Shown: positions 25,842 to 35,412 of the stretch, piece by piece
Layout: each line of letters opens with the position of its first letter
Position numbering within the stretch: position 1 is the stretch's first letter
From: Muribaculaceae bacterium
GTDB taxonomy: Bacteria; Bacteroidota; Bacteroidia; Bacteroidales; Muribaculaceae
Assembly: GCA_017555085.1 (NCBI GenBank)
Contig: JAFZHD010000039.1
Location: forward strand, 1 to 64,000
DNA: 64,000 nucleotides
Reading direction: 5' to 3'
Position numbers and translations under genes: made by a program
The notes under the pieces: generated by a model
What the model was told of the DNA's origin: nothing
Database searches by the model: none
Seen by the model: only the letters and a program-made list of their open reading frames with translations

Positions 25842-27809
25842 ATGAAAAGAATTCTCTTATATGCGATAATAGTGGTTTCGATGGTGTTAAGCAGTTGCGG
25901 AGGAGCCAAAATGTCGGTTGCCGACGAACAAATGGCCCGCGGCGAATATTTTGATGCCTCAAAGACCTATCGCAAGGTTTATAACAAACTCACCAAGCGC
26001 GAGGAACGCCCCACGCGTGGCGTGGCCGCATACAAGATGGGAGAGTGCTATCGTCAACTTAACATGAGCAGCCGTGCATCGGCAGCCTATCAAAATGCGT
26101 TGCGATATGGTTATCCCGATTCGATGGCGATTCTCTATTTGGCGCAGTCGTTGCATGCCGAGGGAAAATATGCCGCGGCCAAAAAGTCGTATGAAAATTT
26201 CTTGGCACTCAACCCGAGCAGTGATTTGGCAAAAACAGGCTTGATAGGCTGTGACTTGGCTTTGCGCTACAAGGAAAAGAAAACGCGCCACATTGTTAAG
26301 CAGTCAAAGTTGTTTAACTCGCGCCGCAGCGATTTCTCGCCCATGTATCAAGACAAGACTCTTGATGTGATTTACTATGCCACCACCAACGAGAAGGTTA
26401 CCGGCACCAAAAAGAGCGAAATCACCGGCATGAAAAAGGCCGATATATGGTTCTCAAAGAAAGATGAGCAAGGTCAATGGACTCGCCCCGAGGCTGTCGC
26501 TGGCGAATTGAATACCGAACTTGACGAGGGCATCATATCGTTTTCGCCCGACGGAACAACTATGTACTTGACAAAAGCACGCCGTGAGTTGCACTCAAAC
26601 ACCGGCGTGGAGATATATACCTCGCAACGCAGCGAAGCGGCTTGGAGCGCACCTGTGAAATTTGAGATTACATCTGACACGGTGTCGAGTTATGGTCACC
26701 CGGCAGTGTCGCCCGACGGCGAGTATCTCTATTTTACATCTGATATGCCCGGCGGTTTTGGCGGCAAGGACTTGTGGCGCATCAGCCTGAAAGACCGTGC
26801 CGGCTCGCTTGAAAATCTTGGCGAGTTTATCAATACCGAGGGCGACGAAATGTTCCCCTACATGCGTAGCGACAGTGTGCTGTATTTTTCATCAGACGGT
26901 CATCCCGGCATGGGTGGCCTTGACTTGTTTCGCGCTCAAATGACTGTGTCGGGCGGTTGGAAAGTGGAGAATATGGGCATGCCCATGAACTCGGCCGCCG
27001 ATGACTTTGGTATCACTTTTGGCGAGGGCGAGTCGGGCTTTTTTACATCAAATCGCGGTGACGGTCGCGGATATGACCACATCTACTCATTTGAATTGCC
27101 CGAGTTGCAGATATGGCTCACCGGTTGGGTTCTCGACAAAGATGAAGAGCCAGTGCCCAATGCCGTTATTCGCATCGTGGGCAACGACGGTTCAAATCAG
27201 AAAGAGATTGCCCGCAACGACGGCTCGTTCAAGTTCAAACTGCAACGCGGCGTGAGTTATGTGATGCTAGCAGGCGCCAAAGGTTATCTCAACGCCAAGC
27301 AAGAGTTTACATCTGACACGGCCGAGGAAGATGCCGAGTATGGCGTTGACTTTATTCTCGCATCAATGACCAAGCCGGTTGTGATTGAAAACATTTTCTA
27401 TGACTTTGACAAGGCTACTTTGCGTCCCGAGTCAAAGGCCGCTCTCAATGAAATGGCGCAGTTGTTGAGCGACAACCCCAATGTGACTATTGAGATGGCC
27501 TCGCACACCGACCGCAAGGGTAGCGAGAAATATAACCTTGATTTGTCGCAGCGTCGTGCCAAGTCGGTTATCGACTATCTGATTGAAGCCGGCATTTCGG
27601 CTGACCGCCTGCAACACCAAGGTTATGGCGAGTCGCGCCCCAAAGTGATTACCAAGAAACTTGCACGCGAATATCCACAGTTTGCCGAAGGCACCGAACT
27701 CACCGAGGAGTTTATCAACACACTCTCGCCCGAGGACCAAGAAGCGGCCGACCAAATTAACCGTCGCACCGAGTTTCAGGTATTGTCAATCGATTACATG
27801 CAATACTAA
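25842..27809 (+). CDS. OmpA family lipoprotein with TPR and PD40 repeats
   Basis: A 655-residue outer-membrane lipoprotein (lipobox LSSC, Cys19). I use the ATG at 25842 rather than a GTG at 25827, since it starts the signal peptide. Order of parts: TPR-like helices (about 25-135), PD40 propeller strands (about 160-425, with FSPDGTTMYLT and VSPDGEYLYF), a carboxypeptidase regulatory-like beta domain (about 430-520), and a C-terminal OmpA peptidoglycan-binding domain (about 530-655; the FDKATLRPES and ASHTDRKGS motifs are visible). This layout is shared with PorE-type and related Bacteroidetes cell-wall linkers. It ends in TAATG, overlapping the next gene by one base. Confidence 0.92.
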   Translation: MKRILLYAIIVVSMVLSSCGGAKMSVADEQMARGEYFDASKTYRKVYNKLTKREERPTRGVAAYKMGECYRQLNMSSRASAAYQNALRYGYPDSMAILYLAQSLHAEGKYAAAKKSYENFLALNPSSDLAKTGLIGCDLALRYKEKKTRHIVKQSKLFNSRRSDFSPMYQDKTLDVIYYATTNEKVTGTKKSEITGMKKADIWFSKKDEQGQWTRPEAVAGELNTELDEGIISFSPDGTTMYLTKARRELHSNTGVEIYTSQRSEAAWSAPVKFEITSDTVSSYGHPAVSPDGEYLYFTSDMPGGFGGKDLWRISLKDRAGSLENLGEFINTEGDEMFPYMRSDSVLYFSSDGHPGMGGLDLFRAQMTVSGGWKVENMGMPMNSAADDFGITFGEGESGFFTSNRGDGRGYDHIYSFELPELQIWLTGWVLDKDEEPVPNAVIRIVGNDGSNQKEIARNDGSFKFKLQRGVSYVMLAGAKGYLNAKQEFTSDTAEEDAEYGVDFILASMTKPVVIENIFYDFDKATLRPESKAALNEMAQLLSDNPNVTIEMASHTDRKGSEKYNLDLSQRRAKSVIDYLIEAGISADRLQHQGYGESRPKVITKKLAREYPQFAEGTELTEEFINTLSPEDQEAADQINRRTEFQVLSIDYMQY

Positions 27810-28771
27810 TGCTTGATATGGATTTTCGCACCATTGTAACGCCAACCCTTCGCCAAGGCCTCATCGCTCACGACCGACCGATGTTGATGCTCGGCTCGTG
27901 CTTTACCGACAATATCGGTGCGCGATTAAACGATGCGTTGTTTGATGTGTGCATAAATCCGTTTGGCACTCTATACAATCCCGCAAGTGTGGCATCGGCG
28001 TTTCGCGATGTGAGCGACTGCCGCAAGTTTGGTGCTGATGACTTGTTTGAACATCAAGGCCGTTATCACAGTTTCAGCCATCACTCAATGTATTCGGGCG
28101 TTGACAGCACACAAGTGCTTGACCGCATAAACGGCTCGGTTGTCGAGGCTCACGATTTGCTCAACCGCAATGCTGTGGTGATAATCACATTTGGCACTGC
28201 CTATGTGTTTGAAAAAGACGGTTGCGTGGTGTCAAACTGCCACAAATTGCCGGCGGCAACATTCAACCGCCGTCGCATGAGCGTTGATGAAATAGTGGAA
28301 ACTTGGAGCGAGATTTTGTCGCAACACAAGTCAAAGTTTATATTTACGGTAAGCCCCATTCGCCATTTGGCCGACGGCGCACACGACAATCAGTTGAGCA
28401 AGTCGATATTGCTGCTTGCAGTTGAACAGTTGTGTGAACGGTTTGAAAACGCGGTGTATTTTCCGTCTTATGAAATCATGATGGACGATTTGCGCGACTA
28501 TCGTTTTTATGCCGCCGATATGACTCACCCGTCAGACGTGGCGGTCGAATATATATACAAGCGATTTGTCTATGCAATGATGACTATAGATACTTGCATG
28601 TTGGCTCAGCAATGCGAGAAACTATCGCGCCGCCTTGCCCATCGCTTCAAAACCGATGATGAGCAGGCCATATCACGATTTGAACAGACCACAACCGACC
28701 AGGCCCGACAATTATTGTTGTCAAACCCTTGCCTCAAAAGGGCTTTGGAAAAAAGAAACATTAAACTATGA
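27809..28771 (+). CDS. GSCFA domain protein
   Basis: A 320-residue soluble protein named for its motif, seen here as LGSCFTDNIG (residues 28-37). A later run ITFGTAYVFE (about 129-138) and FTVSPIRHLADG (about 178-189) are shared with the family. The fold is related to SGNH-type esterases or lipases by family descriptions, but the activity is unknown. The start codon overlaps the upstream stop by one base and the end overlaps murF/alr by four, so this gene is translationally locked between a peptidoglycan-binding lipoprotein and a peptidoglycan precursor enzyme. A role in cell-wall or envelope acyl or ester metabolism is an inference from this context. Confidence 0.9.
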   Translation: MLDMDFRTIVTPTLRQGLIAHDRPMLMLGSCFTDNIGARLNDALFDVCINPFGTLYNPASVASAFRDVSDCRKFGADDLFEHQGRYHSFSHHSMYSGVDSTQVLDRINGSVVEAHDLLNRNAVVIITFGTAYVFEKDGCVVSNCHKLPAATFNRRRMSVDEIVETWSEILSQHKSKFIFTVSPIRHLADGAHDNQLSKSILLLAVEQLCERFENAVYFPSYEIMMDDLRDYRFYAADMTHPSDVAVEYIYKRFVYAMMTIDTCMLAQQCEKLSRRLAHRFKTDDEQAISRFEQTTTDQARQLLLSNPCLKRALEKRNIKL

Positions 28772-31239
28772 AATATCAGATATCACAAATAGCCGAAATT
28801 TTGCAGTTGCCCCGTGTTGCCAACGAGGCAATGGTTATTGACACCTTATTGACCGACAGCCGTTCGCTCACATATCCCGAGACAACGCTGTTTTTTGCGA
28901 TGCGTAGCCGTCGCAACGATGGTCATCGTTATTTGCAAAGTCTGTATGACCGTGGCGTTCGCAATTTTGTGGTTGAATATATACCCCAATCAATGCAGTC
29001 GTTGACCGATGTTAATTTCTTGACGGTTACTAATGTGACGGCGGCATTGCAGTCAATAGCAAGTTTTCATCGCAACTCGTTTGCCATTCCAGTTGTCGGC
29101 ATCACCGGCAGCCGTGGCAAGACAACTGTGAAAGAGTGGCTATACAACCTGCTTCAAGACGATTATAACATTGTGCGCAGTCCGCGCAGTTACAACTCGC
29201 AGATAGGTGTGCCCATGTCGATATGGGAAATGACCGGCGAGAGCCAGTTGGCAATTTTTGAGGCCGGAGTGTCGTTGCACGGCGAAATGAAGGCGTTGCA
29301 AAAGATGATTCGCCCCAATGTGGGCATCTTTACCAATGTGGGCGATGAACATAGCGATGGCTTTGAGTCGTTGCGCGGCAAGTGTGAAGAAAAAGTGCAA
29401 CTGTTTGGCGGTTGCGATTGCATCATATATAATGGCGACGATGAGTTGATTGCCGATGTTGTGGCACAAAAGTGTGACAATGTTGATAAACTTGCGTGGT
29501 CGCGCAGCAACCGTGAGGCGCGACTATATGTGTCGTCGGTTGAAACATCGCTTGGCGGCAGTGTCATCACTTATATCTATGGCGGTGTGAGTGGCGAAGT
29601 GAAGATTCCGTTTGCGGCACAATATGACATTGAAAATGCTGTTCATTGCTTGGCAATGATGCTATATTTGCAGTTGTTACCCGAGGTAATTGCCGAACGC
29701 ATGGCCCGATTGGTGCAAGTGGGCACCCGATTAAATGTAATTGAGGGTGTGAACAACTGCTCGCTTATTTATGACAATTACACGGCCGATTTACACTCGC
29801 TATTGCCCGCAATCGAGTTTATGGAACGCCGTGCTACCTCATCACAGTCGCTCACGGTGATATTGAGTGATGTGTATCACGAGGCTATGACTCCCGATGA
29901 TGTGTATGGCGCAATGGCACAAATGATGGCGCGCAAGAATGTGCGTCGCGTGATAGGTGTCGGCGAGGAAATAGCTCGTTACTCCGATTTGTTTGGCAAT
30001 GGAGCAACATTCTATCGCTCGACCAATGAGTTTTTGTCGGCAATGTCGCCCAACGATTTTGAGAGCGAACTGATATTGGTGAAAGGTGCATCGCGATTTG
30101 GCTTTGGCCGCATAGTTGATGTGCTTGAAGCCCGTCAGCACGAAACGGTGCTTGAAGTGAATCTCGATGCCGTGGTGCACAATTATAACATTTACCGCTC
30201 GCTTGTCAAGCCCGAGACAGGCGTGGTGTGCATGGTAAAAGCGTCGGGCTATGGCGCCGGCTCTTATGAGTTGGCCAAGACATTGCAATCGCAGGGTGCG
30301 GCCTATCTTGCAGTAGCAGCCTATGACGAGGGTGTGGACTTGCGCAAAGCCGGAATCACAATGCCCATAATGGTGCTTAACCCTCGCGTGGTGAATTATC
30401 GCATGCTCTTTGACTATAACCTCGAACCTGAAATATACAGTTTCGACATTTTGCGCGAGATTATCAGCGAGGCACAGCGTTATGGCACTCACAATTATCC
30501 CGTTCACATCAAACTTGATACCGGTATGCACCGTTTGGGCTTCTTGGAGCAGGATATTCCGCAGATAGTGGAAATGCTTAAAAATCAAGATGCAATCGCG
30601 CCACGCTCGGTGTTCTCTCACTTGGCGGCTGCCGATTGTCCCGATATGGACGACTACACCCGTCAGCAATTTGACTACTTTGACCGATGCTGTGAGCAGT
30701 TGCAGCAAGGCTTTGACCACCACATCTTGCGCCATGTGCTTAACTCTACGGGCATCACTCGCTTCCCCGAGCATCAGTGTGACATGGTGAGATTGGGCAT
30801 TTGCCTCTATGGCATTCCCACAATGAACGACGGGTCGCAGTCAAATCTTCGCCCGGTGTCATCGCTTCATTCGGTTATATTGTCAATCAAGGATTGGCCA
30901 GCCGGAACAACTGTGGGCTATTCGCGCCGCGGGGTGTTGCATCGCGATTCGCGCATCGCAACCATTCCCATCGGTTATGCCGACGGTATCGACCGACACC
31001 TTGGCAACGGTAATGCGTGTGTGTTTATCAACGGACACCGCTGTCCGACGATTGGCAACATCTGCATGGATGTGTGCATGATTGATGTTACCGATGTGGC
31101 TTGTCAGCCCGGTGACCAAGTGGAGATTTTTGGCGACAATATCCCGGTAGTGGAGTTGGCCGAAAAACTCGACACAATTCCCTACGAAATTCTTACTTCC
31201 ATATCATCGCGCGTCAAGCGTGTGTATTATAGAGAGTGA
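28768..31239 (+). CDS. Bifunctional UDP-MurNAc-tripeptide:D-Ala-D-Ala ligase / alanine racemase
   Basis: An 823-residue fusion of MurF and Alr, a Bacteroidetes hallmark. The MurF half (about 1-460) has the ATP-binding loop GITGSRGKTT (111-120), with Arg where Asn is more usual, and NVGDEHSDGF near 190. The Alr half (about 465-823) has the PLP lysine near residue 490 in VCMVKASGYGAGSYE and the GYSRRG catalytic-tyrosine region near 717. The enzyme would make D-Ala from L-Ala and add D-Ala-D-Ala to the muropeptide, both in the cytoplasm. It is the third gene of a tightly coupled envelope operon. Confidence 0.95.
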   Translation: MKYQISQIAEILQLPRVANEAMVIDTLLTDSRSLTYPETTLFFAMRSRRNDGHRYLQSLYDRGVRNFVVEYIPQSMQSLTDVNFLTVTNVTAALQSIASFHRNSFAIPVVGITGSRGKTTVKEWLYNLLQDDYNIVRSPRSYNSQIGVPMSIWEMTGESQLAIFEAGVSLHGEMKALQKMIRPNVGIFTNVGDEHSDGFESLRGKCEEKVQLFGGCDCIIYNGDDELIADVVAQKCDNVDKLAWSRSNREARLYVSSVETSLGGSVITYIYGGVSGEVKIPFAAQYDIENAVHCLAMMLYLQLLPEVIAERMARLVQVGTRLNVIEGVNNCSLIYDNYTADLHSLLPAIEFMERRATSSQSLTVILSDVYHEAMTPDDVYGAMAQMMARKNVRRVIGVGEEIARYSDLFGNGATFYRSTNEFLSAMSPNDFESELILVKGASRFGFGRIVDVLEARQHETVLEVNLDAVVHNYNIYRSLVKPETGVVCMVKASGYGAGSYELAKTLQSQGAAYLAVAAYDEGVDLRKAGITMPIMVLNPRVVNYRMLFDYNLEPEIYSFDILREIISEAQRYGTHNYPVHIKLDTGMHRLGFLEQDIPQIVEMLKNQDAIAPRSVFSHLAAADCPDMDDYTRQQFDYFDRCCEQLQQGFDHHILRHVLNSTGITRFPEHQCDMVRLGICLYGIPTMNDGSQSNLRPVSSLHSVILSIKDWPAGTTVGYSRRGVLHRDSRIATIPIGYADGIDRHLGNGNACVFINGHRCPTIGNICMDVCMIDVTDVACQPGDQVEIFGDNIPVVELAEKLDTIPYEILTSISSRVKRVYYRE

Positions 31240-31270
31240 TATCTTAAATAAACTTTATACCTTTATTATT

Positions 31271-32113
31271 ATGAAAAATTTGAGCGCGTTGACCATTTTT
31301 GCGGCTATGGCCTTGGCTTCGTGTGTGGGTAATAATGTTCAAGAAGATTCACAAGAGATTGTCTTGTGGGAAAACTGCACCCAAGATGTGTTTGTCGATT
31401 CGGCAAAGGCGTGTTTTGAAATTGATAGTGTCCACACCTTTCGCCGTAATAAAAATGGTCAGGAATATAATGTGGCTTTTGATGATAACTTGGGGCACTG
31501 GCTTGCGAGCGATTCAAGTACTATGGAAAGCGATTTGGCCAAATTGGTTGAGGCCGGTGTGCTTAATTATGTAGAGTCTGACGACCATAAATTGCGCATT
31601 TATAATTGGGGCGCGTTTCCCGACTATAATAGGTATGTGTCGTGGAGCAATGTGATTCAAACCAAATGCGACGGCCGTTTTAGCGGTTATGTTCAATCAG
31701 TCTTCTGCAAGGTACACGATTGTGGCGAGCAAAGTGAAGAAGGCGAGCCTGTTATGCAGATTTTCACAGTCAACGATGCTGATGACCGCGTGCACTATCT
31801 TGTGGGAATTAAACAAAATGAGATTGATTTTACAACCCGATACTGTCTTCACTCGTTTGAAATCAAAAATGGTTTATTGGAGCCCGACGGGTTGATAGAT
31901 GCTTGTGTGGTTTTTGATGCCAATGATGAAAAGGCAAGCCAATATGTTTCGCAAAATGGATATGTCTATCGTTATGACGCACAGTCAAAATGCTTGTATG
32001 TTCCAGAAACGGTAGAAGGACTATATACAGGAAAAAGCCGAGTGTATGAATTTGACGGCAGAAAATTTGTCGACAAAGGAGTGTGTGAAAATCAACACAA
32101 GGTAACCGATTAA
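31271..32113 (+). CDS. Hypothetical lipoprotein
   Basis: A 280-residue lipoprotein (lipobox LASC, Cys18). The ATG at 31271 is chosen over an ATG at 31220, which lies inside murF/alr and gives no signal peptide. The mature part is acidic and beta-rich with several aromatic residues, and no motif is recognised. It follows murF/alr by 31 bases without a promoter box, so it may be a fourth gene of the envelope operon. Its stop codon interleaves with the stop of the convergent MATE gene. Confidence 0.7.
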   Translation: MKNLSALTIFAAMALASCVGNNVQEDSQEIVLWENCTQDVFVDSAKACFEIDSVHTFRRNKNGQEYNVAFDDNLGHWLASDSSTMESDLAKLVEAGVLNYVESDDHKLRIYNWGAFPDYNRYVSWSNVIQTKCDGRFSGYVQSVFCKVHDCGEQSEEGEPVMQIFTVNDADDRVHYLVGIKQNEIDFTTRYCLHSFEIKNGLLEPDGLIDACVVFDANDEKASQYVSQNGYVYRYDAQSKCLYVPETVEGLYTGKSRVYEFDGRKFVDKGVCENQHKVTD

Positions 32114-33408
32114 ACTTTGACTTTTCGGGCGCGGAGCGTCAACACTATGCCGCGCACAATGAGATAGGACAGGAATGCTGCCCACAGTGCGTTGTTGCCG
32201 TAAAGGTCAAATGCGAGGAAATAAATGGTAAAGAACACAACCGATGCGGTGAACATTGACAGCAATAACGAGCGAGTGAGGGTGGCGCCGATGAATATGC
32301 CGTCCCATGTAAATGCCACAAAGCCCGATAGGGGAATGGCTGCTGCCCACAAGTAGTATTGTTGCGAGGCTTCAATAACGGCCATGTCAGAACTTAACAG
32401 CGACAAGAAACCTTGTCCGCCTATGGCATATATTAATGTGAAAACGACAGCCACAAGTGCGCCCCAAAGCAAAAGTGCTTTGATGCATTGTTGCAGGCGG
32501 TCGTTGTTGCGTTCGCCGATAAATCGGCCGGCAAGTGCTTCGCCGGCAAATGCAAATCCGTCCATGAAATAAGAGAACAACAAGAATAACTGCATGAGCA
32601 AGGTGTTGACCGCAAGAATGGTGCTGCTTTGCTGTGCTCCGGCGCGAATAAACGACAGTGTGACTATGACAAGGCACATTGTGCGGAAAAAGATGTCGAT
32701 GTTTACCGAGAAGAAACGGCGCAATTTGTCCCAATCAAATATGTTGCGCGCAATAGGGCGGTGGTGGTTGTAGCGTTTGCTGCGACAAAGAACCAGTCCG
32801 ACGGCAAATCCCACCCATTGCGAGATGAGTGTGCCCGATGCTACACCTATGATTCCCCAGTTACATATATATACAAGGACAAGGCTTGCCGATATGTTGG
32901 TAATGTTGATGACGAGCGATACATACATTGCTGCTTTGGAATCTTGCATACCCAAGAACCATCCCGATAGGGCAAATGTGCCCAAGAATGCCGGTGCGCC
33001 CCAAATGCCGATGCCGAAGTAGGTGAGAGCAATGTCCACCACATCGCTGTCGGGTTTGAGAAATCGCATCAAGCCGTGGCTGACGGGATATTGCAAGGCT
33101 ATCAATAAGATGCCCACAAGGGCCGAGACGATGAGCGAGCGGACAAGTGTGAGTGTAGTCTCGTCAAAGTTTTTTGCCCCATAGGCTTGGGCGGTGATGC
33201 CGCTTGTGCCCATGCGCAAGAATGCAAATAGCCAATAGAGCAGATTAAACATTCCGCCGCCAATGGCTATGGCCGCTATATACACCGCACTGCCCATGTG
33301 CCCGGTTATCGCCACATCAACCAACCCCAATAGCGGGGTGGTGATGTTGGTGATAATTGCCGGAATGGACAGTGCGAGTATCTCTTTATGTATAAGAGCG
33401 GTTTTCAA
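32110..33408 (-). CDS. MATE family efflux transporter (DinF-like)
   Basis: A 432-residue integral membrane protein with about twelve hydrophobic segments, typical of MATE sodium- or proton-coupled antiporters of the DinF branch. The start region SIPAIITNITTPLLGLVDVAITGHMG (shown in parts: SIPAIITN at 13-20, DVAITGHMG at 31-39) is the family signature of helix 1. The substrate is unknown. The start codon is odd: the frame begins with TTG directly after the stop codon of the OPT gene, in the same frame with no spacer, and there is no ATG before residue 38. Translation probably relies on reinitiation. Confidence 0.85.
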   Translation of the reverse strand: MKTALIHKEILALSIPAIITNITTPLLGLVDVAITGHMGSAVYIAAIAIGGGMFNLLYWLFAFLRMGTSGITAQAYGAKNFDETTLTLVRSLIVSALVGILLIALQYPVSHGLMRFLKPDSDVVDIALTYFGIGIWGAPAFLGTFALSGWFLGMQDSKAAMYVSLVINITNISASLVLVYICNWGIIGVASGTLISQWVGFAVGLVLCRSKRYNHHRPIARNIFDWDKLRRFFSVNIDIFFRTMCLVIVTLSFIRAGAQQSSTILAVNTLLMQLFLLFSYFMDGFAFAGEALAGRFIGERNNDRLQQCIKALLLWGALVAVVFTLIYAIGGQGFLSLLSSDMAVIEASQQYYLWAAAIPLSGFVAFTWDGIFIGATLTRSLLLSMFTASVVFFTIYFLAFDLYGNNALWAAFLSYLIVRGIVLTLRARKVKV

Positions 33409-35397
33409 TTAGTTTTTCAACTTTTGGGCACGAGTGCTATCCCAGTAGAGATAAGCGATGAGCAAGCCATACATTACAAGACCCAAAGTCTGTGTCAAGT
33501 TTTCAGACAAGGGGTTGGTATATTCAAATCCGAGGAAGCGAGTCAATGCCGCGAATACGCCAAACAATGCGCCACCGGCAATGAGACCCGATGAAATGAG
33601 TGTGCCTCGTTCGCTGCGTGCGTTGCTGACTTCTTTGTCTTTTGAACTCTTGGCTACGAAGTAGGCGATAGCACCACCAACGAGCATGGGAGTGTTCAAG
33701 GGTAGGGGAATGAACATACCCAAGCAGAAGGCCAATGCGGGAACGCCGAGCCAGTTAAGAATCAATGCGAGAATAGCACCTACCATGTAGAGAATCCAGG
33801 GAGTTTCGCCGCCCATCATCAAGGGCTCGATAACTTTGGCCATAGCGTTGGCTTGGGGAGCAACGAGAGCGTTGTCGCCTGTGAAGCCATATACATCGTT
33901 AAGCACGAGAATCACACCGCCAACAGTGGCAGCCGACACGAGTGTGCCGAGGAATTTCCATGATTCTTGTTTGCGGGGAGTAGAACCGAGCCAATAACCG
34001 ATTTTCAAGTCGGTAACAAAGCCTCCGGCCATTGAGAGCGCTGTACACACAACACCACCGATAATCATTGACGCAACGATGCCCGATGTGCCGCTGAGGC
34101 CGATAGCAACGAAGATTGCCGATGCAACGATGAGTGTCATCAATGTCATACCCGATACGGGGTTAGAACCTACGATTGCGATAGCGTTGGCTGCAACGGT
34201 TGTGAAGAGGAACGAAATTACTGCTACAACCAACCATGCAACAACTGCTTGCCACAATGTGTTGATAACGCCCAACCAGAAGAACAAAAGCACAACGACT
34301 AATGCCAATGCGATGAAGAACACAACATGCTTCATTGAGATGTCGAGTTGCCAACGGATGGCTTTCTTCTCGCCGCTGCCGCCTTTGAATTCGCGACCGG
34401 CAAGACCTACTGCCTGACGAATGATGGGCCATGATTTAACAATGCCGATAACACCGGCCATTGCAATACCGCCGATACCGATGAGACGCGCATATTCGCT
34501 GAAAATAGCATTGGGAGCCATAGCGGCAATCTCTGCTGCACCATAAGTGCCCATGAGGGGAATGATCACCCACCACACAAAGATTGAGCCGGCAAAGATA
34601 ACAAATGCATATTTAAGACCTACGATGTAGCCAAGACCGAGCAATGCTGCGCCCGAGTTGCAACTAAACACGAGTTTGGTTTTTTCGGCGAGGGTTGTAC
34701 CCCATGATGTGGCAGTAGAAGTGATGGTTTCGGCCCACCAGCCAAATGTTGCCACGATGTAGTCATAGATACCACCGATGAGCGATGCAAAGATGAGGGT
34801 TTTGGCTTGGCCACCACCGCTCTTGGCTTGTGCGCTCACAAGTACCTGTGTGGTTGCAGTTGCTTCGGGGAAAGGATACTTGCCGTGCATGTCCTTAACA
34901 AAATACTTGCGGAAAGGAATGAAAAACAAGATACCCAACACGCCGCCTAACAACGAACTGAGGAATATCTGCAAGAAGTTAACTGTGATTTCGGGATATT
35001 TTGCTTGGAGAATGTAGAGCGCGGGGAGTGTGAAAATAGCACCGGCCACAATTACGCCCGAGCAAGCACCGATTGATTGAATGATAACATTTTGTCCGAG
35101 AGGATTGTCTTTTTTCAAAGCGCCGCTCAATCCCACAGCGATGATTGCGATGGGAATTGCCGCTTCAAACACTTGTCCCACTTTAAGACCGAGGTAGGCT
35201 GCTGCCGCACTGAAAATAACGGCAAGCACCAAGCCCATTGTAACAGAGTAGGGGGTAGCCTCTTTGTATTGACGGGTGGGGTGCATAACGGGGCGATATT
35301 CTTCGCCTTCGTTTAACTCGCGAAACGCGTTTTCGGGCAGACCAGTGGGGTCGGCATCAACGATAACGGGTTCGTTTTCGGGTTTATTCTGTTGCAT
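33409..35397 (-). CDS. OPT family transporter
   Basis: A 662-residue integral membrane protein with about fourteen to sixteen hydrophobic segments, of the oligopeptide/metal-chelate transporter family. N-terminal TPYSVTMGLVLAVIFSAAAAY (seen at about 49-69 in parts) and KYPFPEATATTQVLVS (about 174-189) are typical of bacterial OPT members; later GSNPVSGMTLMT is near 415. Substrates in the family include small peptides and metal chelates such as nicotianamine complexes; none can be named here. It follows a His-rich lipoprotein gene by 15 bases and precedes the MATE gene with no gap, so the three form one unit. Confidence 0.88.
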   Translation of the reverse strand: MQQNKPENEPVIVDADPTGLPENAFRELNEGEEYRPVMHPTRQYKEATPYSVTMGLVLAVIFSAAAAYLGLKVGQVFEAAIPIAIIAVGLSGALKKDNPLGQNVIIQSIGACSGVIVAGAIFTLPALYILQAKYPEITVNFLQIFLSSLLGGVLGILFFIPFRKYFVKDMHGKYPFPEATATTQVLVSAQAKSGGGQAKTLIFASLIGGIYDYIVATFGWWAETITSTATSWGTTLAEKTKLVFSCNSGAALLGLGYIVGLKYAFVIFAGSIFVWWVIIPLMGTYGAAEIAAMAPNAIFSEYARLIGIGGIAMAGVIGIVKSWPIIRQAVGLAGREFKGGSGEKKAIRWQLDISMKHVVFFIALALVVVLLFFWLGVINTLWQAVVAWLVVAVISFLFTTVAANAIAIVGSNPVSGMTLMTLIVASAIFVAIGLSGTSGIVASMIIGGVVCTALSMAGGFVTDLKIGYWLGSTPRKQESWKFLGTLVSAATVGGVILVLNDVYGFTGDNALVAPQANAMAKVIEPLMMGGETPWILYMVGAILALILNWLGVPALAFCLGMFIPLPLNTPMLVGGAIAYFVAKSSKDKEVSNARSERGTLISSGLIAGGALFGVFAALTRFLGFEYTNPLSENLTQTLGLVMYGLLIAYLYWDSTRAQKLKN

Positions 35398-35412
35398 AAT
35401 GATTGATTGTGA

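Noticed and set aside
29842-30774. 310-codon minus-strand frame inside murF/alr
   Set aside because: It is long, but murF/alr on the plus strand has all motifs. The His/Ile-rich translation has no domain and there is no promoter.
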